From Penelope pileata (lineage: Eukaryota > Chordata > Aves > Galliformes > Cracidae), in contig WBMW01000149.1 of NCBI GenBank assembly GCA_013396635.1, forward strand, positions 266,504-330,503: a DNA stretch of 64,000 bases, written 5' to 3'. Shown piece by piece: positions 26,801 to 40,400 of this stretch (position 1 is the first letter of the stretch; the number at the start of each line of letters is the position of its first letter). Position numbers and translations under genes: made by a program. The notes beneath the pieces were generated by a model. That model did no database searches and was not told the DNA's origin. It saw only the letters and a program-made list of their open reading frames with translations.

Positions 26801-29607
26801 TACTTGGTAACCAGTGTTAATTCATCTTTTCTCACCACTTCAGGTTACGGTAAACAGACTTTTTTCTCCTTTGTAGTACTGTGATCCGTGTTTCATTTTC
26901 CCACTGTGCTTTCCAGTGGACTTTTCATGTCTGACTCTTTTGTCATGGGAATTCATGTTCATTTTTAGGAAAATTATGGTTTTATTTTAAATGTCTTCAG
27001 TGATATGTTCCAATAAAAGCTCAGGAGCCAGTCAGCATTTACTGCCCACTTTCAGTGCTGGTCTGGACTCTCACAGATGCAGTAGTTCCTCAAATTCTTT
27101 CTAATGTTCCGGTTGTCTTAAAAGAATTTCTCTCACTATGATTGCTAATTTATCATGCAATGTAGCCATGAAGAGAAGCAGACTATCTGCAGGATACTCC
27201 TAATTTGTAAGAGGCGACCTGGTCATAATCTTTCCTGAAGCTGCTTCTGCAGCTTAATATTCACTCCCTCTTTGTCTTCAGCCCCATCTGCAGCTTCACC
27301 AGCCTTCCAGGGAGGAAGCAGAGCAATTTAACAGACTGTGCAGATTGTTAAAGCATTAATAGCATTGAAAGGTATGGACTTCGGCCCACTACCTCTGTCG
27401 TTGACTGTCTTCTGGCATGAGAAGATTTTAAAATGATTTTCCTCAAAACCGTTCCTCTGTCCCTGATAACCTGTGCAGTGTGTTGACTCAGGGTGTGTCT
27501 TTTGTACATATCCAACCATGATGAGTCATAGACACACATTGTTTGGCTACAGGTGGAGTTACTAATGGGTAACTGATTATGAACGGTTGCAAGAGGTGTA
27601 AAGTCTAATTGGAAGAGATCATCAGTCAATGTTAATAATAACTACATATTGTGTAACTTACCGATCAAAGTAGCTCCGACACCGCTGTTGCTCTCATGTC
27701 TCCTAAAAGAATTTCTCTAGTTGAAAGCTCCCATGCTTCCTTTCAGCCTGAATTTGGTTGATTTATTTAATAGCTATTGATCTGGGTGGGTTTGACTTGC
27801 CTTTTATTCTAAGGGAGTTTCTACGATTTCATATGACTTCCATGGGAGAGCTTTGTGGGAATACATTGTGCCATTTGAGGATGACCCTCCGCAAGGTTCC
27901 CTGTGGTCACCCAGGCGCAGAACCATGTGCTCAGTGAACTGAGTGTCTGAGCTGTGGGCAGCAAAGGCGTCAGCTGCAAGGCAACTGGGTGCTCAGAATC
28001 GAGGTGGGGAGGGAATGCTTTCCCCTGGTTAGTGTCTGGTGACAGAGAGGAGCTGGTATCACTTTCTTCCTAAGTAGCAATCCTCAGATGAGCTGTAGGG
28101 CTGTACCCTGTTAAAGTGGATGTGACAACATGTAAATAAGCATGTACTTTGCATCCTCTTTCCCCTGAGAGTTTGGGAAGTAAAATCAAGAACGAACAAA
28201 GGTCAAGGAGCATGATAATGGCAGTTTGACAAATGGTGAGTGAGCACTTTCGTGCTTTGGTGAGCACCAAAGACTGGAAAAGCCACAGGCAAGAGGCATA
28301 GTCTGTGCCAGGACAGAGCTTAGCTGTGGGACAGATGTGCACGGGCACATGCCAGCAAGCATGGAGCCAGATAGTGTCTATGCCAGCTAGATGGCTGGCT
28401 GGGAAGAGGGGCCCCACTTTCTGTCTGCAATTCCCTTCCAAGTCACTGGGAGACATTTTGCTCTGACGCTATAAATTAACATTGATAGCACTTGAAGTGC
28501 TAGACCTGATCATCTGGTCAGCATCAGGATGTGAAAGCAAAACTTCAGGGCAGAGCAGCATTGAGGGCTCAGCGTGCTTGTCATCTCTTGGAGCTGCTAG
28601 CATGAACAAAATGTGTGCACAAGTAGGTTGCACAAAATTTGGCTGAAAGTTTGCTAACTGCAAAAATTTTGCGAATTCTAGAGGAATTTTTAATTTCAAA
28701 TTCTTTTTGCAAAATAAAGTATGCATAGAACCACTGGCAGCTTTTTCCAAGATAAAATCTCAGGCTTAAAAATTTGTAGTGCTTTAATTGGTCATCACTT
28801 ACTTTTTTTATTATTTTTAACAGGCTGCCTTAATTTCTTTCCAAAAACTAGAACAGAGGCTTCTGCTGAGTGGTTGCTGGCAGCCTCTGGAAACTGGTGG
28901 CACCAGATCAACTGCTGCTGCTGCTCAGCAATCCAGTTGTCTTTTGGTGAGGACAATGAAATTGTGTTACTGTGTTTTCTTTATTTTGTTTCAAGTGGCA
29001 CCAAGAGGCCTTAGCTGACATCCGGCCTTTTATGTCAGATGCAATACATGAAGCTGTATGACTTAAATCTATCAACAAAGGGTAGGAAAAGGAAGTGCTT
29101 AATTTTAGGGAGAGAATATAAGGAAAATAAGGCAAGGCAGCAATGAAGTTGTGGCTCAAGCAATTAAGTTGTACCCAAGAATTTTCTCTTGTCTAGGGTT
29201 AGCTGCATGGACGTGGCTTTGTTGGCAGTGACGAGATAGGCTCCTGCCTCGAGGCAGGTTATATGCTGAGTGTGAGTGAATGTAGACCTTCTTCCAACAT
29301 CACTGCAGCTTCTTATCGCAGATATTTCCAGAAACAAAGGTGCTTCACTTTGTAGGACTGGAAGACCTACCATGCAACAAGCACTCCCCTGCTCCCCCAC
29401 CAACAATGAATTTAAGAATTCTAAAGAAACCTTCAGAAATTCATACCAGACAGAAGAGCCTATATAAAATGCATTTGCAGGTATTAATGACAATGCTGAC
29501 AGATGTGTCTGCTCCTAAATACAAAGTCAGGTTTTCAAATGTTCATCGCCCAGAAGCTCTTCTTCCTCCCTGAGTGCCTTATTCAACAATTAATCGACTT
29601 CATTCCA

Positions 29608-29667
29608 TTTCCCTTTCCTTTTCTTCTTCTTTTTAATGTTCTTTTCTTTCTTTTTCTTTCTTTCTTG
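29608..29667. repeat. Pyrimidine-rich (TTTC/TTC) tract
   Basis: This is an almost uninterrupted C/T stretch with repeated TTTC and TTC units. Confidence 0.75.
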
Positions 29668-30522
29668 GCCAAAAAAAAACACGCATAGGATGTGTGAAAA
29701 GTTTTCTAATCTTTTTGGCCAATGGGGAGCTGCATTTTTCCCTGGAAGGGAAAGGTTGTTTCCGATGTGAATCAGCTCACAGCTTGGGGATCTGCCTGGC
29801 CAGCCTTGCTGGTAAGAGGAATGAGTGAGCTACAACTTTCTGGTATCTCCAGCTACACCTCCAGGATATGTAGGACAGCAGCCATGGAAGCTATCCTCTA
29901 CTTTCAGCTCTGTGTTTGTATTTTAAGCTCAATCAATAGATGAAAGATAGGAAGAGACTGGAGCGGTGACAGGGCTCCAGGATTTCAGTGCCACCTGGAA
30001 CCCAGTCTTAACCTTGGAGAGACAGCTCAAGGCATGTTCCTCTCACTTATCCGCTGTGTTATTTGCTTTTGAACCAAATTAATCAGGGAGCAAGTCCTGG
30101 CATGGACTGGAGGAAATGGAAGCTTTGGGAGAACGCCAGGCTTCGTGCCATGGATACTCAATCAATACAAAAGTACAAATTACCACAGTGGATAAAAAGC
30201 TGGATTTGATTTTGAGTTGATCCTTTTCAAATGTAGTCCTTTTCGTATTTTCAAGTCAGTGACTAGGTATTGCAGTGAGTTTACTCAAAGTTGTGGAAAT
30301 CCTGACTGAAAATATGTTTGTTTTCTGAACTTTCTGCAGTGAGTATACTGGACAGTTTCTCCCTAGAGCTTCCACTTTTTTTCCATTTTATTCATCTACC
30401 ACAAGCTACATTAGAAAGCCTGGCTATTTCTGCATATACTCTGTATGCTTTTTCAGTGAATTACATGATAAATTTTCACAGTTTAAGGTCCAGTCAATGT
30501 GATTCTAGTTAATTCTAGGGTG

Positions 30523-30574
30523 TTTTTACGCAATACATGTTTTATGCAATCCATGTTTTTTTACGCGATACATG
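30523..30574. repeat. Three imperfect tandem copies of a ~17-bp unit
   Basis: Copies read TTTTTACGCAATACATG, TTTTATGCAATCCATG and TTTTTTTACGCGATACATG. The CpG-containing core ACGCAATACATG is kept in two of the three. Confidence 0.75.
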
Positions 30575-31440
30575 TAATTCTTGAGTTCTTAAAAAGAAGA
30601 GATAAGCCTTCTTTTATGGCAACCCTTCTTTTGCCCGCTTTATTTCCAAATATCCCTCAAAAGCCTTTCAGTAGGTACTAGACCGACCAATTTGATCAAA
30701 GGATAGCTTCTTTCTTTAAATTTGTCCATACTTTAAAGATTAATTAAAAGCAGCCACTATGTTTGTTTCCTTATTAAGTTCTGTATCAGATCAGATAGCA
30801 TGGACTAAGTATTATCGGAAGCTGAGCAAGGTATGGAGGACATCAGGTCACAGTATTTTGCAAATTTTTTTTGTCAATTTAATGATCTCTAAAAAATGTA
30901 ATGAAATATGTAAGTGTGTATTTGGAAAGGCTTAAGCTATGCAAACCAAGTTAAAGCATCCCTCTGTCTCCAAAACAAAATGCCTAACTTGACAAGGCAG
31001 CCCCAACTCAGGTGCCACACCAACCTCCTGCCATGATCCTGGAAACTGTGTAGCTCTGCTGTCTGCAAGTGGCAATGTCCCTCTCCTCTCCCGTTCATTT
31101 GTAATGATGACTAGTCATAGTACTAGCTCCCTGCGTACTTGTTGGGTTTTGTGGTTTCTCTTAAAAACAAACAAAAATTTACAGAAGCATCTGCCCAAAT
31201 ATGACAAAGTACGTGCAAAGTTTTCATAAATGCTCACTGCCTAACAAAATATTTTCCACAGTATTAATAACCTCAGCATCTATCATTAATCATGTAAAGT
31301 ACAGCATCCTTTAATGTCTCTATCATTGTCAGCCAGACCACTCTGCAGGAACACGTTTAGCATTTTTCAACAGAAACATAGGAGACACTGGTATCTGGCT
31401 AAAACACACTCTGCTATTGAATTTTTTACTTCAAAGTAAT

Positions 31441-31465
31441 TAAAAAATAAAAATAAAAATAAAAT
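31441..31465. repeat. (AAAAT)n microsatellite
   Basis: Tandem AAAAT/AAAAAT units. Confidence 0.8.
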
Positions 31466-34400
31466 GTTGTGGCTTGGATGCAGTTGTCTCTTTAGATGCA
31501 GTTTCAGTTGCAAGATTGCTAGACTGAGCTACTGAGGCCCTTTTAACAGCACACCAACACACACTTCAGAAGCTTGAATTGAATGGCTTGGATTATTTAA
31601 ATAAGGAAGACCTTTTTTTTTTAAGAATGTTCCATATTTTTCTTCTGTTCCCTTTCAGTTGTTGTCAACATAAAGAAAAATCCTTCCTAAATAATATAGT
31701 TGTGAAATTGTATTGTGAACTGCAGCGCAAGCTGGAAAACACTTCTTATTGGATATCTTCAGATTACAAATGGAGGCTATACTTTTTCCAAAGCAATCTT
31801 TCTTTAGAGATTTAACATGCTCCTTGATTATGGAATACTATGAGCATAATATTTTTGACAGCATTTTGGCTTTTCTACTTGCAGTCCCAGCTGGGTCCTT
31901 CAATTCTGAGATAAGCAGATAAGAAAAATAAACATTGTTAAGAAGCGAGCCAACTTGAGCAAACCTCCAAAAATACTGGATGCTGAGTTTTAGACAAACC
32001 CAAATGCATTCTTTTATGTCAACTTGTTCAATTATCCGACATTTGAATGGTGCATCAGAAAAAGAATCAACATTCTGGTGAAGGGCAGTAAATAGTTAAC
32101 TTTAAGGAAAAACACTATCTGCTTTAATATTTCTGGACCATTGGTTTTGATTTTTTATTTTTACTTTTCTTCCTGCAATTACATAAGGTTTTTATTAGTT
32201 TCCTGGAAGTGTGCAGTGTGTTTGCAAGTTCTCTGAATTGGAATTCTCCCCTTCATGTGACTTACACAGTGGAGTCTATTTTCCATGTTTTTTATCTTTT
32301 TTCAGATATTAAACATGCAATAAATACAAAGTCAGAAAGGTCTATGGTTTTTGCAGTGCCAGTGAGGTCTCATGTGACTAACCTGCTGAGTAGTGCATTA
32401 AATGCTAAGAAACAAATGTTCCACGAGACAGGAACTGCACACGGTAAATGGAGCAAAGCATGTTTTAATGCTTTATATGAATGGTTCTGCTCTGTTTTCC
32501 CAAGGGTAAATTAATATTTTGTTATTTTTGGTTGGTATGCTGAAAATGACGAATACACTAATGCCAATTATGAACATAATGGCATATGAAGCTAATGGAC
32601 AAACATTAGGCAAACTGCATGCATGGGGAAAAAAAAGGCGTACAGTCTTTTTCTGCTTAAAGACAAAATATGTGAATTTTCGCCCTGTTTTAAAATATAC
32701 ATGTCCAACCCACTAGTGTTATGTTTTTGTTGCCCTCTTTTTTATGTTTTAATAAAAATATTTTAAAAAATAAAAGGTTTTGTTACTTAAATACATTAAC
32801 TATATTATGTATTTTATATGCAGCCCAAGACAATTCCTCTTCACTCTTCACTCGTTGCAGCTCAGGCAAGCCAAAAGGTTGGGCACCCATCTTTTAAAAG
32901 TTTGACCACTCTGTGTCATTCACACATCAAGGCTACTTCCATTAGTCCAGCAAATTTTTTGTTCCAAGAAGACCTCATACTAATCCCCTTTTCTTGCCCA
33001 GTTATTGTTTCACAATATTTGTGCAAATCTGCACCTGCTTCAGTTTGACTTGTATTTCTCCACGCAGACCCTTAGCAAATGCAGTAATGGATGAGAGGTA
33101 CTCTAGAGCAAACACATCTTCCTCACATAAGAAATCAGTGGTCTAATCAAGAAAAGCCATGAACTTCAGACAGATCTCATTGTGTTTTATGAAGTGAAAA
33201 TAATAAACATACCTTTGTTGATATCTGATTTTTCAAGAAGCAGCATGCATATCAGAAACCCTTTGTCTATCAGCAGTGTCATTTTAGAGTTGTTTTGACA
33301 GTAAGGTCAACATCACTGTCTTACAGGTGAGAACTTTATTTATTTTAAAAAACTTTTGACAAATTAGACAACTTTGAAAAATTTAAAACTGAAATATTGA
33401 TTTGCCCACCCCCCAAAGTACTTCCCTGTATTTGTTTCTGGACAAGAGTATGCCTGTGTCAGTTAAAACTGTGGCCTAGCACAAGCAGAAATTTAGAGAA
33501 GTGTTTTTAGAGAGAAAATAATTGGGACAGATGATCTTAAACGTCTCAGTTTATGACATTCTTTTGCCACAGCAAATTCTTTTAGGAAATCTTTTTGTGT
33601 TTTAATAAGCCTGTTCTTACAAGTCTGTACGTGTACTTCCCCATGGTACACAAAATACACAGCTGACTTACAGTACAGAAAAATTCAATGCAATGTGAAA
33701 ACCATTCTTTGAGTTTTCTGTCTGTAAGTATACATCACAATGGATGTACAAGAAAAGATCTGCTGAATTTCACCCAGTAAATACCAGCTTATAGATTGGT
33801 CTTGTACGCTACGATGACTTTTACCTTCTGCACAGATGTTTACCTAGATTCTATGCCAATTATGTTTGTTTAGTTCAGTGAGTTTACACAAGAAAGGGAA
33901 GAGTCTTACTCTCTCATTACAGTTCTTTGTTATGACCTGTTCATTACAGTACAACATGTAAGGCTGAAATTAACACCTCCATTCCTTCTTGTTTCTGTCA
34001 TCTCATATGAATATCAGGGGCAGCTTCCTGGTTCATAACCTCTTTATCTCTTGGAAATATTTAAACAAACAAAAACCACCCTCTGATAAGCAGAGATAGT
34101 GCATTTTGCAAGGGAGTCATAGAAAAGACAAGACACTTGAGAAACCTGACTTCAACTTTTCTCTCTAATGTGTGGAAAATTCCTGCTCTGTCTGTACAAA
34201 ACTGGTCTACAGGAGAGAGAATAAAAGGAGCTGAACGTAGATGTGAGGTACAATGCATCCTGTGCAATAATTGTGAATTCTAAATAAGAAGGGATGAGAA
34301 CTATGCCTTGTTTGGACCTCTGTTTTCAAGGTTCTATCCAGCTATCTGTCAGCTAATGTAAAAACTTCCAGTCTATTTGATAGCAGTTTGTTATCAGAAG

Positions 34401-37400
34401 CTTTAAGTAATTTAAGTAATTTGATTTTGGTAATATCTAGAGCATTAAATATAGATGTGACTTAGTAGCAAAGTTCAGGTGGAACCTTGGTCAAACAGCT
34501 CACCAAATGTGTCTCACCTGCATATTCCACACTAGCCCATAACCTTCAAGGGCCTTGTGGTGAGCATGACACCCCAAAATTTTGCTTTTCTATTTCAGAT
34601 TATAGTTTTACTCTAACTTTCCAGATTTTAATGGTCTTGTAGCTGTAGGTACCTGAGGCTGAGAATGATGGAAGGGAGAGAGAACAGTCACAGGAATTAG
34701 AGCACGAGGTCTCCGGATGGCCACAGTGCCTTTCTATAGTGTTGTTTATTGCTATATAACTCCCAACAGAAGGGCAGGTCTTTTATAGTGGGAGATAAAC
34801 AGGAAAGACCTTGAAACACTTCAGTTTTTTTTTAATTAGGTTACCCTTAACATTGGTATCATGTTTCAGCTACAGACCAGGCTGCAAATTCTGGCTGCTG
34901 CAAAGTCAGGCTGAGTGAGCTCTTAAGTGCCTGTGTCCTTGCATTCACCACCTTGCTCATTTTCTTTCTTACAGTGTTTGCGCTGCTGTATCTTTACTGA
35001 TTCAGCATTGTGGCATTGTTATTACTAAGGTAGAAATGCTTTCGGCTTCAGCTGCTGTGATCTTTTCCCTTTCTTCTAAACAAATAATTCAACACACAAG
35101 AGAGCACATGAAGGACAGAAAGCAACTTTTCCAAAAAAGGTAATACACACTCTTCCACAGTCTACAATATACAAAAAGACTTACAAAACACCTAGACTTT
35201 AAAAGAAAATATGTCCTGCTGTAGCCTTCTACATTTCTCAGGGTTTTCCTGGCCTGCCAGCTTATGGGTTTGTGCTGTCTTGGAAGAGACCAGCAGCTTA
35301 TTTCATACACTGTAACATCAGCAAGATCTGAACAAATGCAACACGTTAACAAGCTCTTCTGCTCTGTGAGAAAGAACTTTGGCTTTAACATGTCTACTAA
35401 CACCACAGAAATGCTGGATTATCTCTTGTGGTGAGCTGCCATTCCCAATTAAAAATTTTTATTTCAGACCTTTAACCCTCACATTTGCCACCTGAGAAGA
35501 AAACTTTACTGGATTTTTTACTACATTTTTCTTTTCTTGAATGCGGCTTTGTAGTCTTCAAAGCAATTGTCCTTAGAATCCTGATGATTTTTTTAGCATC
35601 AGGTACACATCAGACTTTCCTGTCTGAGCAACTTGGTTATGACATACACTTTTTTTGTATTATCACAGCGCTCTGTGGATCAGAAAGGTGTGTTTCATAA
35701 ATTTATTTTCATAAATAGACAACTATTTAATAATTCCAGTGAAATACTTTCTTTTCTTCCTAAATAAACGGGGGGTGAAAATGATCTGTCTAAGATCATT
35801 CATGTTAGTGATGAGAGTTAAAAACCTAAGTTATAAAAAAAAAACAAATCCTAACTTTTTAGATCATCTCATCTCTAACATTTGTTTTCTGAAAGGCCGA
35901 ATAGAAATCTAACCATTCATAACAAAATTTCTATTGTTATAACCCTATGGGCGTGACATAACTGCAGTAACATAATAAAGGATATAATGTAAGGAAAATT
36001 TTGTGTCAAATATTAGTTTAATTCCCAATATTCACTTATTTGAATGAAGGTTGAAACAACCTCTTTGGTGCCTGATTTGCCTCTCACAAGACCTCTGGCT
36101 TCTGGTGAAAGAATTTCAGTTTGGTTTAGTCCTGCATACACGTATAAGAACAGCTGATGGTAGTAAAATAACACACCTTAAGTTTCTTATAATGTTTCCT
36201 CTGTACTTAAAGCTTCAAACATTATGTTAAGGAAGCTACTTTAAGCCTTCATTTTACAATATTTTAAGGAAAGCTCTTGGAGTGTGATAGTTTGAAGAGT
36301 ATGAAAATAATCTAGCTCTCTTGAGAATACTATTTAACAAAACTATATATGAAAAGTCATTATTACTTCATAACTATTTAAAAATTAATTTGATCGCAAA
36401 ACAATTTTAAATGCTTTTGAAAACTTCCATGAATGCAACATTTAATGTCAGGTGCTCTTTCTACTGATGTCCATGGGAAGAGATTTCTTCTTCAGAGAAG
36501 TAACAACCACTACTAAATAACCTCAGCTCTATTCACCACCATAGAAACACTGAAGCTGTCCTAACATCAGTATTTTAGAAATACTTCATGGTATCTCCCT
36601 CCTGTTATTCATACATATGGAATTTGAAAAATATAACATATCCTTTCTACCGTCACTGTGATGCATATGAGAAATAAAGCAAAGGAAAGCAAGATGTCTT
36701 TCCCTGACTTTTTGTTCAACTTTTAACTCTTTCTTGCTAGTTAATGTGGTATTATTATGCTACATTGGTATAAATACATTACATCATTACTTTTATTTTC
36801 TTGTATTAAGTGGGCCTCAGTGAGTAGGTTAAGTCTTGCCTATGATACTGCAGTATTTCTTCTTCAATGAAGACATTTTAATGAGGACTTCAGAAAAAGC
36901 AGAATGTTATCCACTGCAGTAACATCCCTGGCTTTCAACATATATAAAGTGACCGTGGTGTGTGACCACTGACACAACAAAATACATGATTTTTTCTGCT
37001 TGTAAAGACTCAATTTGTTAAATGCAAGTACAGAATATTTACCAGTCATCACTCTTCTTCAGCATTATAGTTCACTGTAAACTCTTCTCATATTTTCAAA
37101 ACACACATTGTCAAGTGAAATGAAAATCATTAGAAGGAAAAAAATGCATGCACAGGTTTTTACAATGCAAAGTTTTACCATTTCAGATACTTTTTTTTTT
37201 TTTTGAATCATCGATCCTTATGTACTGAGTCCCAGACAGCAAGAAGCACAGTTATCCTGAAGTTAACCTAATTTTTTGGTCTCCATAATAATGTTGATGA
37301 AGACTAAGGCATCTCTTCTGCATTCTTTCAAGAGGGTGCTAGAGCTGAATGGATTCTGGATTTGGTTTATTTAAACAAGGAACATACTGAAAGTTTTGAT

Positions 37401-40400
37401 TGTCCTGAGCAATTTTTAGAGGTTTTCACTTGGGAAAAAAGAAGGCTGACATTTGCAAAAAATGCCATTGTACCCTTTACATTCAAGGTGGGACACAGTA
37501 TTTCCTACACTGAAACACACTTTAGATATCTGGGTGTAAAGAAGAGGTCGAGCTCATAGTGCTGTCAGTAAGGATGCCTATGTGGTAAGCAAGATATTCA
37601 GATTGCAGAAACCTGATCAGCTCACCCTAAAGTAGATACCTTCAACATTGGCTGGACTTTCATTGTCTGCAGTGGGAATTTGGATACATCGCTGATATGC
37701 AAGTACTAACACAGTGAAAAAGTTGATATCTGAGTCTGTCAGCTGAATCTCATTCCCTGTGGAGGCTGTAGAAGAGCCCCATGAAGTCCAATAATTTTCC
37801 AAAGAGAGTTTTAATCTTCTTCCACTAACAAGCAGAATTTGTTAATCACCAGGTGTCTAATCTTGCCTGTAAATGCTGTGTGCATAACTCAGCACTAATT
37901 GAAAAAAAATCAGAACTCAAAGGACCCTGCCAGCCACGGGGCATCCCAGCAGCAAGATCTCATCTCCTCTCTCTTGCTGCAAGGGGCCCTAGACCCAGAC
38001 CTACATCCAGCAGAGCATGAATGTGCAAGTCGTATGTTCCACAGAGTCGAGGTGCTTTGAATTCTGAGCTAAAAACAGAAAAGGTCTTCTCTCCTTCTCT
38101 ATCTTTTTTAGCACCTGAGTGAATCTTGGCTTTGTCCTGTTCCGTGGCAGGATTCTTATACGATTTTGGGGAGTGAAGGATTTTTCCCTTGTGGATTCTG
38201 GTGAAAGCTATCATGAGCTCACAGTAGGATCTGGGGCTGGAAGAGAGACAAGAAAAGATTTCTTGATTAAAAACCAAATAAATCTCCCAGCTTTGAAGGA
38301 AAATGCTTGTGTTCTGAGCCTAGATGTGTTTTAACCAAGTTTATAGGTAGGGAAACATTGCAGAATGTTGCTGTTCTACAACATTACAATATGAATGGGT
38401 TTGAGGCATAAAGTGAATGATAAATGTTCAGACTGTGTCTTCCTATTGGGTATAGGGTAGCATCCAACATAAACATAGTTCTTAAAAAATCCCATGTCTT
38501 AGTTTCTAACTGAAACTTTCTCTCAGTGTCTGCTACAAAGCTGTGTTTTGGTTCTAGAAAGAAAAACATGGCTGATAANAATACAGTGATACTGTCTGAA
38601 AGTTATACTGATTGCTTTTTTGGACATATGGTATGAATTTACTTGTAATTCATTAAAAGCTTTTTTGAACAACATCAGAAAGGGAAACACAGTGTATAAT
38701 TAACTTCAAGGATATCTAGTAATGAGTAGTGCAGCTGGGATCTTCTAATTATTTCCATAAGTATCAGTTCATCAGAATGGTACAACTAGATCCTAGTGAA
38801 TGACATAGACTGTTCTATGACAGTGGGGAAGAAAAATATCTTTTTTCCCCCTCCTTTTTCATTGATCTAAAAAAAATATTTGTATCAAATAATAAATCAA
38901 AATAAAATTTGAGTAACAATACTATTAAAATTAGATTGCTTCATTTTCTTTGAGCTTATATTTTTGCAACCAATGCCAAATGGTTATTTTTACAATGTCT
39001 ATTTTACCAGCATTCTGTAATGCAGCTAAAGATACCTGAAAACAATTATGAGACCATTCATGATCTTCAGACAGATTTTGGTCTTGTAGTCCAGATAACA
39101 CGGCATCTTTTTGTAAAGAATAAAGAAGAATTAAAAAATACATGTCACCAATTATATTTATTTTTCAGTGTTCCATGCTTTCTCTCATAATTACAGGCAC
39201 ATAAGGGAAGACCAATATATTTTGAAGGCTGGTATGTTGTAGTCTAATCTTTTTTAGCAGGTTATTGCTCAATAGAAATGCCCAGTTGCTTCCTAAGTCT
39301 TTAACAGTTATTCAGGTGTAGTCTTGTGCGTACCTTGAAAATACTAAGTCCCCTTTAAAAGGAAATACCCTTCACTGGACCTTTTTGAAGCTAATGTTCA
39401 TTTAGGTACAACCAGAAGTTCATTAGAGTTCTTGATATCTGTTTACAAAGTAGTACAACAGAAGGAAAGTTTTGTAAAAGCCTAAGCATGACTGTGCAGT
39501 GATGCATACAAAAATGCCAAGTTACATAACTTGTTTAATATTGCAAACACAGAGCTAAAAGTTCAACACTGCTTGAAAATAGCACAGACAGTCCTTATCT
39601 AGACTTTACATCAACAGGACAAAAACCAGGATCTGTACTAGCCTCCTGAGTTGCCTGAGCAATCCCCAGCCCATGTAAAGGGTTTATTTCACTCCTGTGA
39701 TTGTAGATTGTTACTGATGCATGTAAGGCCACACTGGACGAAACCTGCCCCTAAACTCTTCTTACCTCTCAGCTGAAGGACTGGATCATGAACTTATGGG
39801 AAAAAGAAATAGCATTGGATCCCAATCTGCACAGCATGCAGAAAGCATCAGCAACGAAAGTCAGACAATACTGTTACTCTTCAAATGAAAGGAGGATAAA
39901 ATAGAAAAAGGAGACTGTAGTGATAATTGAGAGTCTATCACATAGTACCCTAAGGGGATGGATATTTAGGAGATGCCTGTGTCTTCATTTTGAGCACAGG
40001 GGTTTGAACAACTCTGCTTTGGGACACAACATTCTCTATCTTCCTCTCCTCACAAGCTATCTGCATGTCAGAAAAACACAGTGCTTTGATCCTCCCCTCA
40101 GCCCTGCCAGTCCGCTTTGTTCCATGAATTCCAGTGTTAACCACCACAAACACGGCAATCTGAAATGCACAAACAGCAGATTGGCAGGAATCCTACTGCT
40201 GTTGTCTGAAGCGCCAAAACATTTTTCCTCAGAAGAGAACAAGGCCAAGTACATCTGAATGGCCTGCCATGGAAAAATCCAGCTACCTCAAGGGAAAACA
40301 ATATTGTGGTCACATAATGCAATTTATGAGCAGAAGCAACAACTTCTCTGACCCAAGAGATTTAAGCCAGGTTTACAACTAGGGTAATTTCTTCTGTTCA

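Noticed and set aside
28070..28456. 128-codon frame on the - strand
   Set aside because: It has no domain and an unusual mix of residues, and no flanking exons were found.
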